From: LW23 sp041287705
GTDB lineage: Bacteria; Verrucomicrobiota; Verrucomicrobiia; Methylacidiphilales; UBA1321
Assembly: GCA_041287705.1 (NCBI GenBank)
Contig: JBGGNE010000144.1
Location: 1 to 11,672 of the forward strand
Direction of reading: 5' to 3'
DNA: 11,672 nucleotides
Shown here: positions 1-6,420 of the stretch, piece after piece
How the letters are laid out: every line of letters starts with the position of its first letter
Numbering within the stretch: the first letter of the stretch is position 1
Program-made: the position numbers and the translations under genes
Notes under the pieces: model-generated
Database searches by the model: none
Told to the model about the DNA's origin: nothing
What the model saw: the letters and a program-made list of their open reading frames with translations, nothing else

Positions 1-2109
1 TTTGTAGTCCTTGCCGCGTTGCGTCATGAAATAGAGCGAAAACGTGAAGTCATCAGTAAGCCGCAGCAGCTTGATAACCAGGCGCTGCGGTTTTTCCGTT
101 ACGCGAATCTTCAGCCATACGTTGTCCATCATGGACCAGCAGCGCAGATCCTCGCTCTTGCCGATTTCCACGCCGTCCAGCCATGCCTGATAGGGGCCGG
201 TGCGGCCGATCTGCAGCGCCACTTCTTCGCCCAGACCGTCGCCGTTGGCCGAGGTGGTGGAAGCATTGCCGCGGATGGTGCGCACGAGGTAGTACACGCC
301 CTGTCCCTGAAAACCTCCCAGATCCTGGGCTGTCAGGTAATCCTGGCCGGTCTGCAGCGGCATGGGCGCTTCTTCAGGAATGTCCTCGCGCAGCAGGCGC
401 GTTTCGTCGAGATAGGGGTGCTCGGCGCGTACGTAATGGTTGTAGCAGTCACCTGTAAGATTGACCGTGAAGGGGCCGCCCACATGCTTCGCGTTATTGT
501 AGGGACATTCGGCGTTCTTCGTGGTGTCCCACATATCCCAGTAAGGTCCGTAGACCTGCCACTGGCGCGCGCCTCCCAGACCGATTTCCAGGGACGTCGT
601 CTTCACATGGCTGCCGGAGAGACCAGACTTTGCGCCGACTTCCGGCTGCTCGGTGAGGAAGGAGGTTATTCGCGCAAAATGGCCCATGACTTCATCAGTC
701 GCGAGATCCTGCTGCCATTCCACCGTGAGCAGATTCTTGTCGGGAATCCACTTATCGCCGTATTCATCGGCGCGGGAAACGCGGACGACGAAGCTGGTGT
801 CACTCTGCGGCGGCAGTTGGGCAGCGCTACCCTGGTAGGCGCGATCGGCGTCTCGCGCCTGCAAATTTGAGCCTTTGCCACCCTTGGCATTCAGTACGCT
901 GAAAGACAGCCCGCTGTTGAGAGGGGCATGCAGCATCAGCGTGCCCGACTGGCTCTCCGGAAATGGATTACGCACCGTCACCCGGATATCCGTTGAGCCG
1001 CGTGCCCATAGCACGGGCTGGCCGGGATGCTGTTCATTGCCGAGATGCTCCGCCTCAATAGTCGTTTTAGGCTCGGGCTGAGGACGGACTTCTATAGTGG
1101 GCGCATCCGTGAAGGTGACCGCGCTGTTTCGCCCGGCCAGCGACATTTCAAGGCCAATGCGGCAGGTATCCGCGGCGAAATCCGCCAGCGGCGTATCCTT
1201 GTGCTTAACGGCGATGCCGCACAGAAGCGTTGGCCCCAGCATTGCTATCCAGTCCTGTGGCAGTGCGGCGGTTCCGACCAGAGTGCCCAGAAGCGCGCCT
1301 GCTGTTGAGGCGGTGCAATCGGTATCGAAGCCAAAATTTGCGCAGAGCTGCATGGTGCGCTTCATATCCAGCCCGCCCTGAAACAACGCAAGCAACGTCA
1401 GGGCGTGATTGGCAACCGCATCGTTGGCATTGCGACTGCCGAACTCGCGCACCACGGCGCGCCAGGCCTGCCGGGGCTCGGGAAACTGCTGGGCCAGATG
1501 ACGCACGCGATGCACGGCACGGGCAATGATGCTTTCCTTCGGAATAACGCTGAGCCCTGCCTTTAACGCATCCTCAAAGTCGCCGCCGACAACCGCGCTG
1601 GCGGCAGTAGCGGCAATAAACTGCTCAGCCTGAATGGAGATTTCGCCATGGTCCAGTTGGCCATCCATGCGTGCCAGTTCGGCGGCAAATGCAGGATTTC
1701 CGGCAGCCACGTAGCCCCAGATCTCGGCGCGTATGGGGCAGCCTTCTCCACTGGCAAAGAACGTATTGTTCCATGTGCCGGAGAGCGGAGGCTGAATACC
1801 GCGCTGAATGTTGTTGAGGAAGACGCCATACTCACAAAAGAAATACCAGCAGCGGTCCTGCCAGAAGTCGGCCAGATCTCGCGAGGTAAGCCACAGACCA
1901 CGTTCCTGCATAGCCTCAAGCCACAGCACCTGAAGATCCAGGTCGTCATTGGCGGCCAGCTTATCCGGCCACAATTTATCCAGGGGGAGGTCCTTCAGTT
2001 CCTTCTGGCATTCCAGCGGTGCGCCGATCACGCCGCCGAAAGATTTGCCGATCCAGCCGGCGAGCACTTTATCCTGGTACGTTGCGTAGGGGACAGAGGG
2101 AACTTTCAT
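1..2109 (-). CDS. ADP-ribosylglycohydrolase-family protein, C-terminus cut by window edge
   Basis: An open frame of 703 codons runs from ATG 2109 to base 1 with no stop, so the 3' end lies outside the window. The N-terminal part matches the ADP-ribosylglycohydrolase fold (PF03747). It has the entry motif GKSFGGVIGAPLE (residues 21-33), the first metal-site motif NDDLD (54-58), and the second, GFDTDCTA (260-267), with D262 and D264. In the known family these two acidic clusters hold the Mg2+ pair that removes ADP-ribose from substrates. The first motif is usually TDDT; here Thr is Asn, so a different substrate or a different family branch is possible. After about residue 330 comes a Pro/Glu-containing linker, an Ig-like stretch (about 350-480) and a beta-rich jelly-roll-like region (about 515-703), perhaps carbohydrate- or protein-binding. 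Typical single-domain members are about 300 aa. No signal peptide or Shine-Dalgarno sequence is visible. The family call is firm; the substrate is unknown. Confidence 0.88.
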   Translation of the reverse strand, partial: MKVPSVPYATYQDKVLAGWIGKSFGGVIGAPLECQKELKDLPLDKLWPDKLAANDDLDLQVLWLEAMQERGLWLTSRDLADFWQDRCWYFFCEYGVFLNNIQRGIQPPLSGTWNNTFFASGEGCPIRAEIWGYVAAGNPAFAAELARMDGQLDHGEISIQAEQFIAATAASAVVGGDFEDALKAGLSVIPKESIIARAVHRVRHLAQQFPEPRQAWRAVVREFGSRNANDAVANHALTLLALFQGGLDMKRTMQLCANFGFDTDCTASTAGALLGTLVGTAALPQDWIAMLGPTLLCGIAVKHKDTPLADFAADTCRIGLEMSLAGRNSAVTFTDAPTIEVRPQPEPKTTIEAEHLGNEQHPGQPVLWARGSTDIRVTVRNPFPESQSGTLMLHAPLNSGLSFSVLNAKGGKGSNLQARDADRAYQGSAAQLPPQSDTSFVVRVSRADEYGDKWIPDKNLLTVEWQQDLATDEVMGHFARITSFLTEQPEVGAKSGLSGSHVKTTSLEIGLGGARQWQVYGPYWDMWDTTKNAECPYNNAKHVGGPFTVNLTGDCYNHYVRAEHPYLDETRLLREDIPEEAPMPLQTGQDYLTAQDLGGFQGQGVYYLVRTIRGNASTTSANGDGLGEEVALQIGRTGPYQAWLDGVEIGKSEDLRCWSMMDNVWLKIRVTEKPQRLVIKLLRLTDDFTFSLYFMTQRGKDYK

Positions 2110-2265
2110 GAAATAGGGGACGCACAACGAGGAGCGTCGCAATCAATACTATCAAAAAGCGTCGTAAATATTCCAGATCAAACTGGGGGCCACGACGATA
2201 ATGGCAGCGTTGGGGATTGCCCGTTTCAAGCACAGCTATTCTGGACGGGTAAGTTCGAGAAGAGC

Positions 2266-2293
2266 AAATAAAACCGAAACTGAACTCAGTTTC
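2266..2293 (-). terminator. Intrinsic terminator after tRNA-Pro
   Basis: Read on the minus strand, GAAACTG pairs with CAGTTTC around an AGTT loop (2293 to 2276). It is followed by GG and then TTTTATTT (2273-2266). It lies 50 nt past the tRNA 3' end and before the ADP-ribosylglycohydrolase gene. It probably ends the tRNA transcript, so the downstream gene needs its own promoter between about 2110 and 2265; I could not pick that promoter out with confidence. Confidence 0.6.
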
Positions 2294-2343
2294 AGACCGA
2301 AAAGGCCAGGCAGACAGACCTGCGAGGCAGTGGGAAACGGGGG

Positions 2344-2417
2344 TCGGACCGGCGAGATTTGAACTCGCGACCTCTTCCACCCCAAGGAAGCGCGCTACCA
2401 AACTGCGCTACGGCCCG
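2344..2417 (-). tRNA. tRNA-Pro (anticodon GGG)
   Basis: The minus strand folds into a full cloverleaf of 74 nt. The acceptor stem is CGGGCCG (2417-2411) with CGGTCCG (2351-2345) and one G-U pair. The anticodon arm is CTTCC-TTGGGGT-GGAAG, giving anticodon GGG, which reads proline CCC/CCU codons. The T arm is GCGAG-TTCAAAT-CTCGC. The first base C and its pairing with G72 are as expected for proline tRNAs. The discriminator base is A. The CCA tail is not encoded: the next three genomic bases give CCC, so CCA must be added after transcription. Confidence 0.97.
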
Positions 2418-2603
2418 TTTTCCCGAATCAATTAACCACTCATTCATGAATCGGACATGGGGAAGAGCCCGTGAACGAATGGAGAGATCACGCTAGTGAA
2501 AGCAGCGTGAAATGGCAAGAAGAATGTAGAGAATTTTGCGTAAAACATTGCAGACGAAAGAAACCGCGGCCTTTTCAAAAATATTTTTCGATTTATAAAC
2601 ATT

Positions 2604-2632
2604 TTGACATAAACAACTTGCCTCATTTTATC
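2604..2632 (+). promoter_or_regulatory. Candidate sigma-70 promoter
   Basis: There is a perfect -35 box TTGACA (2604-2609), a 17-bp spacer, and a weak -10 TTTATC (2627-2632). The upstream stretch is A/T-rich and could act as an UP element. Transcription would begin near 2640, just ahead of the AAGGAG ribosome-binding site at 2644-2649. It could drive the tiny ORFs, the secreted-protein gene at 2849, or both. Confidence 0.4.
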
Positions 2633-2653
2633 GATCAAATATCAAGGAGTCTG

Positions 2654-2692
2654 ATGAATGAAATCGAACGATGCTTCGTCATAAGGGCATGA
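2654..2692 (+). CDS. Putative 12-codon leader ORF with Shine-Dalgarno
   Basis: ATG 2654 opens a 12-residue peptide, MNEIERCFVIRA, ending at TGA 2690-2692. It follows AAGGAG (2644-2649) by 4 nt, the only convincing Shine-Dalgarno sequence seen before a start in the window. Its stop overlaps the ATG of the next small ORF in an ATGA arrangement, typical of translational coupling. It may be a leader peptide. Nothing shows that it is translated or conserved, and an alternative ATG at 2658 gives an 8-residue peptide in another frame. Confidence 0.22.
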   Translation: MNEIERCFVIRA

Positions 2693-2772
2693 AGATGATG
2701 ACCAGCGCAAAGCTGGGCCCAAAAGGGCATCTCAATAATAGCTTAAGCCTTCCGCAGCCTGTTCTCAGCTGA
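2689..2772 (+). CDS. Putative 27-aa small ORF coupled to the preceding one
   Basis: ATG 2689 overlaps the TGA of the 12-codon ORF by ATGA and runs to TGA 2770-2772. The peptide begins MKMMTSAKLGPKG and ends in LPQPVLS. It has no recognisable domain and no membrane segment. It is supported only by position: promoter, SD-led ORF, then overlapping start. It ends 76 bp before the secreted-protein gene. It could easily be chance. Confidence 0.15.
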   Translation: MKMMTSAKLGPKGHLNNSLSLPQPVLS

Positions 2773-2848
2773 ATTCCAAACTGCCCATTGCAGGGCAAAC
2801 TTCACCCACTTCTGTTGCTTTTTGATATTTCACTGCTCACTCACTTCC

Positions 2849-3196
2849 ATGAAAACGTTGCTTGCTGTTATCTTGTCTGTGTTAACGCTTACCGCGATTG
2901 CTCCCGCCACTCAGGCTCAGGCCGGTGCGGTGATTCGCCTCGGTGATGTCACCCTGGTGCTGGGCGGCGACAATTGCCGCGACCGCGGTTATCGCGATCG
3001 TTGCTCGCCTCCCCCATGCCGCCCCCGCTATTATTCCGAGTGTCCCCCTCCTCGCCGCTGCGAGCCCCAGCCCCGTTGCAATGAAGGCTACGGCTATCGC
3101 AACAACTATAATAGCAACCCCGGCTATTACCGCAATTATCGCAACGATAATGACCCCAAGCAGATGGACGGCCGCTACTATTCCTACGGTCGCTAA
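2849..3196 (+). CDS. Small secreted Cys/Tyr/Arg-rich protein, unknown function
   Basis: A 115-aa product. Residues 1-25 form a Sec signal peptide: KT after Met, a hydrophobic core LLAVILSVLTLTAIA, and AQA before a likely cut at A25/G26. The mature part of about 90 residues starts with a short hydrophobic strand (GAVIRLGDVTLVLGG). It then becomes low-complexity and rich in Arg, Tyr, Asn and Pro, with six cysteines (43, 52, 57, 65, 71, 77) spaced to allow three disulfides. ATG 2849 is chosen because it places the signal peptide at the N-terminus. No Shine-Dalgarno is present, and an in-frame upstream alternative near 2822 would spoil the signal peptide. I do not recognise the family. It probably works in the periplasm or outside the cell. 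Confidence 0.72.
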   Translation: MKTLLAVILSVLTLTAIAPATQAQAGAVIRLGDVTLVLGGDNCRDRGYRDRCSPPPCRPRYYSECPPPRRCEPQPRCNEGYGYRNNYNSNPGYYRNYRNDNDPKQMDGRYYSYGR

Positions 3197-3243
3197 CCAG
3201 CGTGACGCTGGACTCTGTAGCTGACGGCCCTGTGGGGGCCGTC
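3197..3243 (+). terminator. Tandem hairpins after secreted-protein gene
   Basis: Directly after the TAA, CCAGCGT-G-ACGCTGG (3197-3211) is an inverted repeat. It is followed by a perfect 8-bp stem GACGGCCC / GGGCCGTC (3223-3230 and 3236-3243) around TGTGG. There is no U-tract, so this is either a factor-dependent terminator or an mRNA 3'-end stabiliser. Confidence 0.4.
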
Positions 3244-3285
3244 GCTGGGGGGATGCGGTGCGGTGGCTGGGGACAGGTTGGGTTC

Positions 3286-3364
3286 TTGTTGGTTTTGAAG
3301 GGCAGGTGGAATTGCGGAGCCTATGGGCCGTAGTTCTGCCTGCTCTTTTTGTTGGTTTTGGAGG
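3286..3364 (+). repeat. 16-bp direct repeat pair in intergenic region
   Basis: TTGTTGGTTTTGAAGG (3286-3301) recurs as TTGTTGGTTTTGGAGG (3349-3364), differing by one base, 63 bp apart. The rest of the 3244-3467 gap is G-rich and shows no gene or clear promoter. The pair may be an intergenic repeat unit or a regulatory site for the TPR gene. Confidence 0.4.
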
Positions 3365-3467
3365 ATTGAGTCGTGGGATTTGCAGTGCCATTCCTTCATG
3401 CCGCCGAGTCCGGCTTGTCGGGCGGCGTGCTTTGTGTCAGAGTGGGCGGCGCGCTGTTCTGCGCCCT

Positions 3468-4328
3468 ATGTCCACCGAACTTTTCTCCCTGATTCTGCGT
3501 CAGCAGCAATCCTGGCTTGGGGATATACCGCCCGATGGCGGTGTCTTGAGCGGGATTTACGTGTTTTTGTTGGGCGGCGGTTTGATGGGGCTGGTGGCGG
3601 CTGTGGCCGGCTTCGTGTTCTGGGCCTGGATGCTTGTTGATGCGATTCGGCGCGGCGAATATATCTGGGCGGCCCTTATCTTTTTCTTCAGCGTTCCTAC
3701 GGCCATTCTTTACTTTCTGATGGTATATCTGCCGCAGGGCGGCTCCCTGAGCAGCACCAGCGGATTCGAGCTTCCGGGCGCGCACGACAGGCGGCGTATC
3801 GCGAAGCTGAAGGCGGATATTCATCACCTGGACAAGCCGCATCTGCACCTGCAGTTGGGCGACATTTATTTTCAGCAGGGCAAGCTGGAAGATGCGGAAG
3901 CCAGCTACCGCAAAGCGTATGAGAGGGATCAGGAGGATCTCGATATTCGCTCGCACCTGGGCCAAACGCTGCTGCGCCGCGGCAACGCGAAGGATGCGCT
4001 GCCTTTGCTGGCCGGCGTTGTGGAGGAGAATCCCAAGCATGATTATTGCCACACCATGATGGCCCTGGCGGAGGCAAAGGCCAAGATGGAGGATGTGGAC
4101 GGCGCGATTGTCTGCTGGCGAAAAGTGTTGCAGATGAGCGGCTACAGTCGCGCACGCGTTCAACTGGCGGAACTACTGATTGCGCGGAAGGAAAACGCGG
4201 AAGCGTCGAAGCTGTTGCGCGAGGTGATAGACGACGAGCCGCATCTGCCGGCATTTCAGCGCCGCAAGGAAAAGCCGTGGGTTCGCCGCGCTAAATCCCT
4301 GGCAGGCAGGCTCCCCAGGCCGGCTTAG
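3468..4328 (+). CDS. Membrane-anchored TPR protein with PLDNc_N-like N-terminus
   Basis: A 286-aa product. Two membrane helices lie at about 28-58 and 65-88. The second half reads WAWMLVDAIRRGEYIW...PTAILYFLMVYLP, which resembles the phospholipase D N-terminal membrane domain (PLDNc_N, PF13396), a short membrane-anchor module rather than a lipase. After a linker, tetratricopeptide repeats run from about 124 to 259 (HLQLGDIYFQQGKLEDAEASY is the clearest), giving roughly four units for protein-protein contact. The tail is short and basic (RRAKSLAGRLPRPA). ATG 3468 is preferred over an in-frame upstream start at 3258, since the extra 70 residues are Arg/Cys-rich, match nothing and come from the G-rich intergenic stretch. 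No Shine-Dalgarno is visible. It is likely a scaffold at the inner membrane; its partner is unknown. Confidence 0.82.
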   Translation: MSTELFSLILRQQQSWLGDIPPDGGVLSGIYVFLLGGGLMGLVAAVAGFVFWAWMLVDAIRRGEYIWAALIFFFSVPTAILYFLMVYLPQGGSLSSTSGFELPGAHDRRRIAKLKADIHHLDKPHLHLQLGDIYFQQGKLEDAEASYRKAYERDQEDLDIRSHLGQTLLRRGNAKDALPLLAGVVEENPKHDYCHTMMALAEAKAKMEDVDGAIVCWRKVLQMSGYSRARVQLAELLIARKENAEASKLLREVIDDEPHLPAFQRRKEKPWVRRAKSLAGRLPRPA

Positions 4329-4426
4329 ATCGCCCAGGCAGGTCTGGAAGTGTGACTCTGTACCTCTCTGATCCGTGAAAGAGGCCCTCAGCCTCACGCG
4401 AATTTACGCGGGATTAAAATAAATCT

Positions 4427-4466
4427 TGCATGGTGACATGCATTCTGGATCAAGGCGTGCTATCTT
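4427..4466 (+). promoter_or_regulatory. Extended -10 promoter with palindromic operator
   Basis: TGCTATCTT (4458-4466) is an extended -10 element whose last base is 9 nt before ATG 4476, so the mRNA should start within a few bases of the start codon. No good -35 exists. At 4427-4442, TGCATG-GTGA-CATGCA is a perfect 6+6 inverted repeat lying across the -35 zone, well placed for a dimeric regulator. Confidence 0.4.
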
Positions 4467-4475
4467 TCACTTGCC

Positions 4476-5006
4476 ATGCCTAAAACCTACGCCACATCCC
4501 CCAGCGGTGAACCGATTGAGGTTGAGGTGCACCAGCCTGCAGCTTCGCCCAACGCCGGACGCGGTGCGGTGATCCCGCCTCCGCCCCCTCCCTACTTTTC
4601 GCCCCATGCGGCTACCGACAGTGCGGAGCTTCATGCGGCCAAGGAAGGTGCATTTACGGGCTCAAAATCCTTTTACCATCCCTACAGCGGCGGCGCCATT
4701 ATGGGCGTGGACCTGGCGGCATGGGGTACTGTGGAACTGCCCAGCGGCATGATGCTGGCGATCGTTGCCATCGTCGGCTCGTTTCTCCTGACATTCGCGC
4801 TGGTCTTTAACATCCAGCGCAATCTGAACCACGACTCCGTAGCGGCTGCTGCCATCAAGGCGCTTATTGGCGCGGCTCTGGCTGCGGTGCCATTCCCTAT
4901 CGCTGGTACCGCTATCGGTGCGATGATTCTGCTGGCCAGCGGGCTTCCGGTAAGTGGTGCAGCAGGTACCGTTATCTCGTTGCTTACCGGCAAGGGCCGG
5001 AAGTAA
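4476..5006 (+). CDS. Hypothetical Pro-rich membrane protein
   Basis: A 176-aa product. Residues 1-70 are polar and Pro-rich, with a run of prolines at 34-39. Two hydrophobic segments follow: about 91-113 (GMMLAIVAIVGSFLLTFALVF) and about 122-158, a long Ala/Gly-rich stretch that may form a hairpin. The end is basic (TGKGRK). I do not recognise the family. The layout suggests a cytoplasmic N-terminal tail on a small inner-membrane protein. ATG 4476 follows the extended -10 by 9 nt and has no Shine-Dalgarno. It converges with the HAD gene downstream. Confidence 0.72.
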   Translation: MPKTYATSPSGEPIEVEVHQPAASPNAGRGAVIPPPPPPYFSPHAATDSAELHAAKEGAFTGSKSFYHPYSGGAIMGVDLAAWGTVELPSGMMLAIVAIVGSFLLTFALVFNIQRNLNHDSVAAAAIKALIGAALAAVPFPIAGTAIGAMILLASGLPVSGAAGTVISLLTGKGRK

Positions 5007-5014
5007 CAGCGTTC

Positions 5015-5042
5015 GCCCATCCTGATGCGGATAGGGCCGTTT
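5015..5042. terminator. Hairpin between convergent genes
   Basis: GCCCATCC (5015-5022) pairs with GGAT-A-GGGC (5029-5037, one bulged A) around a 6-nt loop. A short CGTTT follows on the plus strand. It lies in the 48-bp gap between the membrane-protein gene and the convergent HAD gene. The T-run is short, so termination may be weak. Confidence 0.4.
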
Positions 5043-5054
5043 AGTTCAGTTCAG

Positions 5055-5783
5055 CTAATCCGCAATCAGCTGGGCCAGATGCAGGAGCGTCTGGCCTGGA
5101 CGCTGCACGTGCCAGGCCTGCCAGCCACGGGCCTGGGCGGGTGTCACGTCATAGTCCGGCTCATCGCCTGCCAGCAGGATATCGGCGGCGGGCAGTGCCA
5201 GTTCTTTTTCTACGAGAGCGTAAATGGCATCGTGCGGTTTCTGGGCACCGCGTTCCGCGCTGATAAAGCGGCGTTCTTTTGGCAGATACTCGCCGAGACC
5301 CAGGCCGTCGATCAGAGGATTCAGCCGCCAGTCCCAGTTGCTGAGAAGCGCAAGCGTAATACCAGCGGCTTGCAGCTTTTGAAGTGCCGGAAGTACGTCA
5401 TCGTAAAGCGCCCAGATTTCCGGTTGGGCAAAGACCAGATAGAGCTCTTCAAAATACGCCTCAAAGGGAAAGTCTGTCGGCAGAGCGCATTCCGCCACGG
5501 AGAGTTTCACCACCTGCCGCCACCATACCCGATCGCATCCATCGCTGGGAATCGTGCCTGGCTCGCGATGGATGAGCTGTCGAAATGCCCGGACGAACCC
5601 TGCCTGCAATGCGGCGCGATCCAGCGTTGCCCCGTGGCGCAGAGCAGTTTCGGCATAAATATCGCCAATCGGCCGTGTAGGATAGAGCAGTGTGCCGGAA
5701 GCATCCAGCACCACGGCGCGCGGGCGGCGCAGTCTTGAATCTGGTGCGGAGGCGAGAGGAAGGACCAGGGTGTTGGATGACAT
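5055..5783 (-). CDS. HAD-superfamily hydrolase, REG-2-like
   Basis: A 242-aa product with the four HAD motifs in order: VVLDASGTLL (nucleophile D27), LLSNWD (S148), AQKP (K182) and GDEPDYD (D207, D212). The cap after motif I (PIGDIYAETALRHG...) fits the subfamily IA, REG-2-like group. The residue two after the nucleophile is Ser29 instead of the Asp that serves as general acid in phosphatases. REG-2-like and dehalogenase-type members also vary here, so it may be a slow phosphatase or have a non-phosphatase role. The substrate cannot be told. The gene starts 27 bp after the stop of the small membrane-protein gene on the same strand, suggesting co-transcription. TTGCAG-N17-TATAGC inside that gene's 3' end could be an extra promoter. 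Confidence 0.85.
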   Translation of the reverse strand: MSSNTLVLPLASAPDSRLRRPRAVVLDASGTLLYPTRPIGDIYAETALRHGATLDRAALQAGFVRAFRQLIHREPGTIPSDGCDRVWWRQVVKLSVAECALPTDFPFEAYFEELYLVFAQPEIWALYDDVLPALQKLQAAGITLALLSNWDWRLNPLIDGLGLGEYLPKERRFISAERGAQKPHDAIYALVEKELALPAADILLAGDEPDYDVTPAQARGWQAWHVQRPGQTLLHLAQLIAD

Positions 5784-5810
5784 GCTGTCCAGAGAGGGTG
5801 GCAGTATTAG

Positions 5811-6209
5811 CTATATTTTCTTGATCTCCAGCCTGCAACCCCACGCTGAGAGATAGTAATCCAGAACATGATTGGCCAAAGGTACATGGTTATAAGCAAT
5901 AACTATGGGAAAATAGAGCGTCCTTATCGTAATCTGGGAATAAAAGGAGTGGAGAGGCTTCGTCTTTACGACAATGTACTGATCACCCTTGTAATTGTCT
6001 ATCTTCAGGTTTTCCATGCGAGAGGCCACAAATCCAAGGCTTAGCAGGTAAATCAGAAGCAGGGCCGTCAGGGCAATGCCCAGGGTATACGCTACGGCAC
6101 CTCCTCTGAAACCTCGATTATATTGCCCTGTAGTGCCCGGCACCTCATCATCCACAGAGGGTCGGTCATCGCTGCTGGACTTGGTCGAGGAGAAGGCCGG
6201 AGTGCTCAT
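5811..6209 (-). CDS. Small single-pass membrane protein, unknown function
   Basis: A 132-aa product. Residues 1-35 are Ser/Asp-rich and polar, one strong membrane helix lies at about 38-62 (AVAYTLGIALTALLLIYLLSL), and about 70 residues with beta-like hydrophobic patterning follow outside (KGDQYIVVKTK, ITIRTLYFPIVIAY). It ends in a basic tail, RLEIKKI. It is probably anchored in the inner membrane with its C-terminal domain in the periplasm. ATG 6209 is chosen over an in-frame start 30 codons upstream because a very good promoter ends 9 nt before 6209, which would put the upstream start outside the transcript. I do not recognise the family. It is upstream of, and likely co-transcribed with, the HAD hydrolase. 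Confidence 0.65.
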   Translation of the reverse strand: MSTPAFSSTKSSSDDRPSVDDEVPGTTGQYNRGFRGGAVAYTLGIALTALLLIYLLSLGFVASRMENLKIDNYKGDQYIVVKTKPLHSFYSQITIRTLYFPIVIAYNHVPLANHVLDYYLSAWGCRLEIKKI

Positions 6210-6218
6210 GTTACCGAC

Positions 6219-6246
6219 AGTATATAGTCGAACCTCATTAATGCAA
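6219..6246 (-). promoter_or_regulatory. Sigma-70 promoter giving a near-leaderless mRNA
   Basis: On the minus strand, TTGCAT (6246-6241), a 16-bp spacer and TATACT (6224-6219) form a strong promoter. Only 9 nt separate the -10 from ATG 6209, so transcription should begin about 1-3 nt before the start codon. Confidence 0.65.
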
Positions 6247-6377
6247 TAGAAGTGGACATTTTGCTGGGCATTACCCAGAAATGTATCTCTGGGATACATG
6301 TCGCGCCATCTCCAATAATATTTTTACTTACGATAAACGGAGCACTGAAGGGACCCAATAAAAATCAAGCCGCCGCA

Positions 6378-6405
6378 TTGTCATGAGGCTGTGGTTGTAT
6401 ATGCT
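6378..6405 (+). promoter_or_regulatory. Sigma-70 promoter of the CesT-like gene
   Basis: TTGTCA (6378-6383), a 16-bp spacer and TATGCT (6400-6405) precede ATG 6421 by 15 nt. The predicted leader is about 8-9 nt with no Shine-Dalgarno. Confidence 0.45.
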
Positions 6406-6420
6406 CTGTTCAGTAACGAC

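Larger units (their letters stand above)
2418..2848. other. AT-rich intergenic region with promoter and tiny ORFs
   Basis: This 431-bp gap between the tRNA and the secreted-protein gene is clearly richer in A/T than its neighbours, most strongly at about 2570-2660. It lacks any gene with a recognisable product. Frames of 64 and 73 codons are open here, but their composition gives no support for them as genes. It does contain the TTGACA promoter candidate and the short SD-led ORFs listed separately. Its position beside a tRNA gene is where integrated elements often sit, but no integrase, att duplication or repeat of the tRNA 3' end was seen. Confidence 0.5.

Noticed and set aside
19..870. A 283-codon plus-strand frame.
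   Set aside because: It is antisense to the ADP-ribosylglycohydrolase-family gene, which has conserved motifs and spans the whole stretch.
2471..2692. A 73-codon frame in the AT-rich gap.
   Set aside because: GTG start, composition unlike neighbouring genes, no domain; only its last 12 codons have an SD-led start.
2882..3391. A 169-codon minus-strand frame.
   Set aside because: Low-complexity Ala/Ile/Val product opposite the secreted protein; it runs into non-coding sequence and has no domain.
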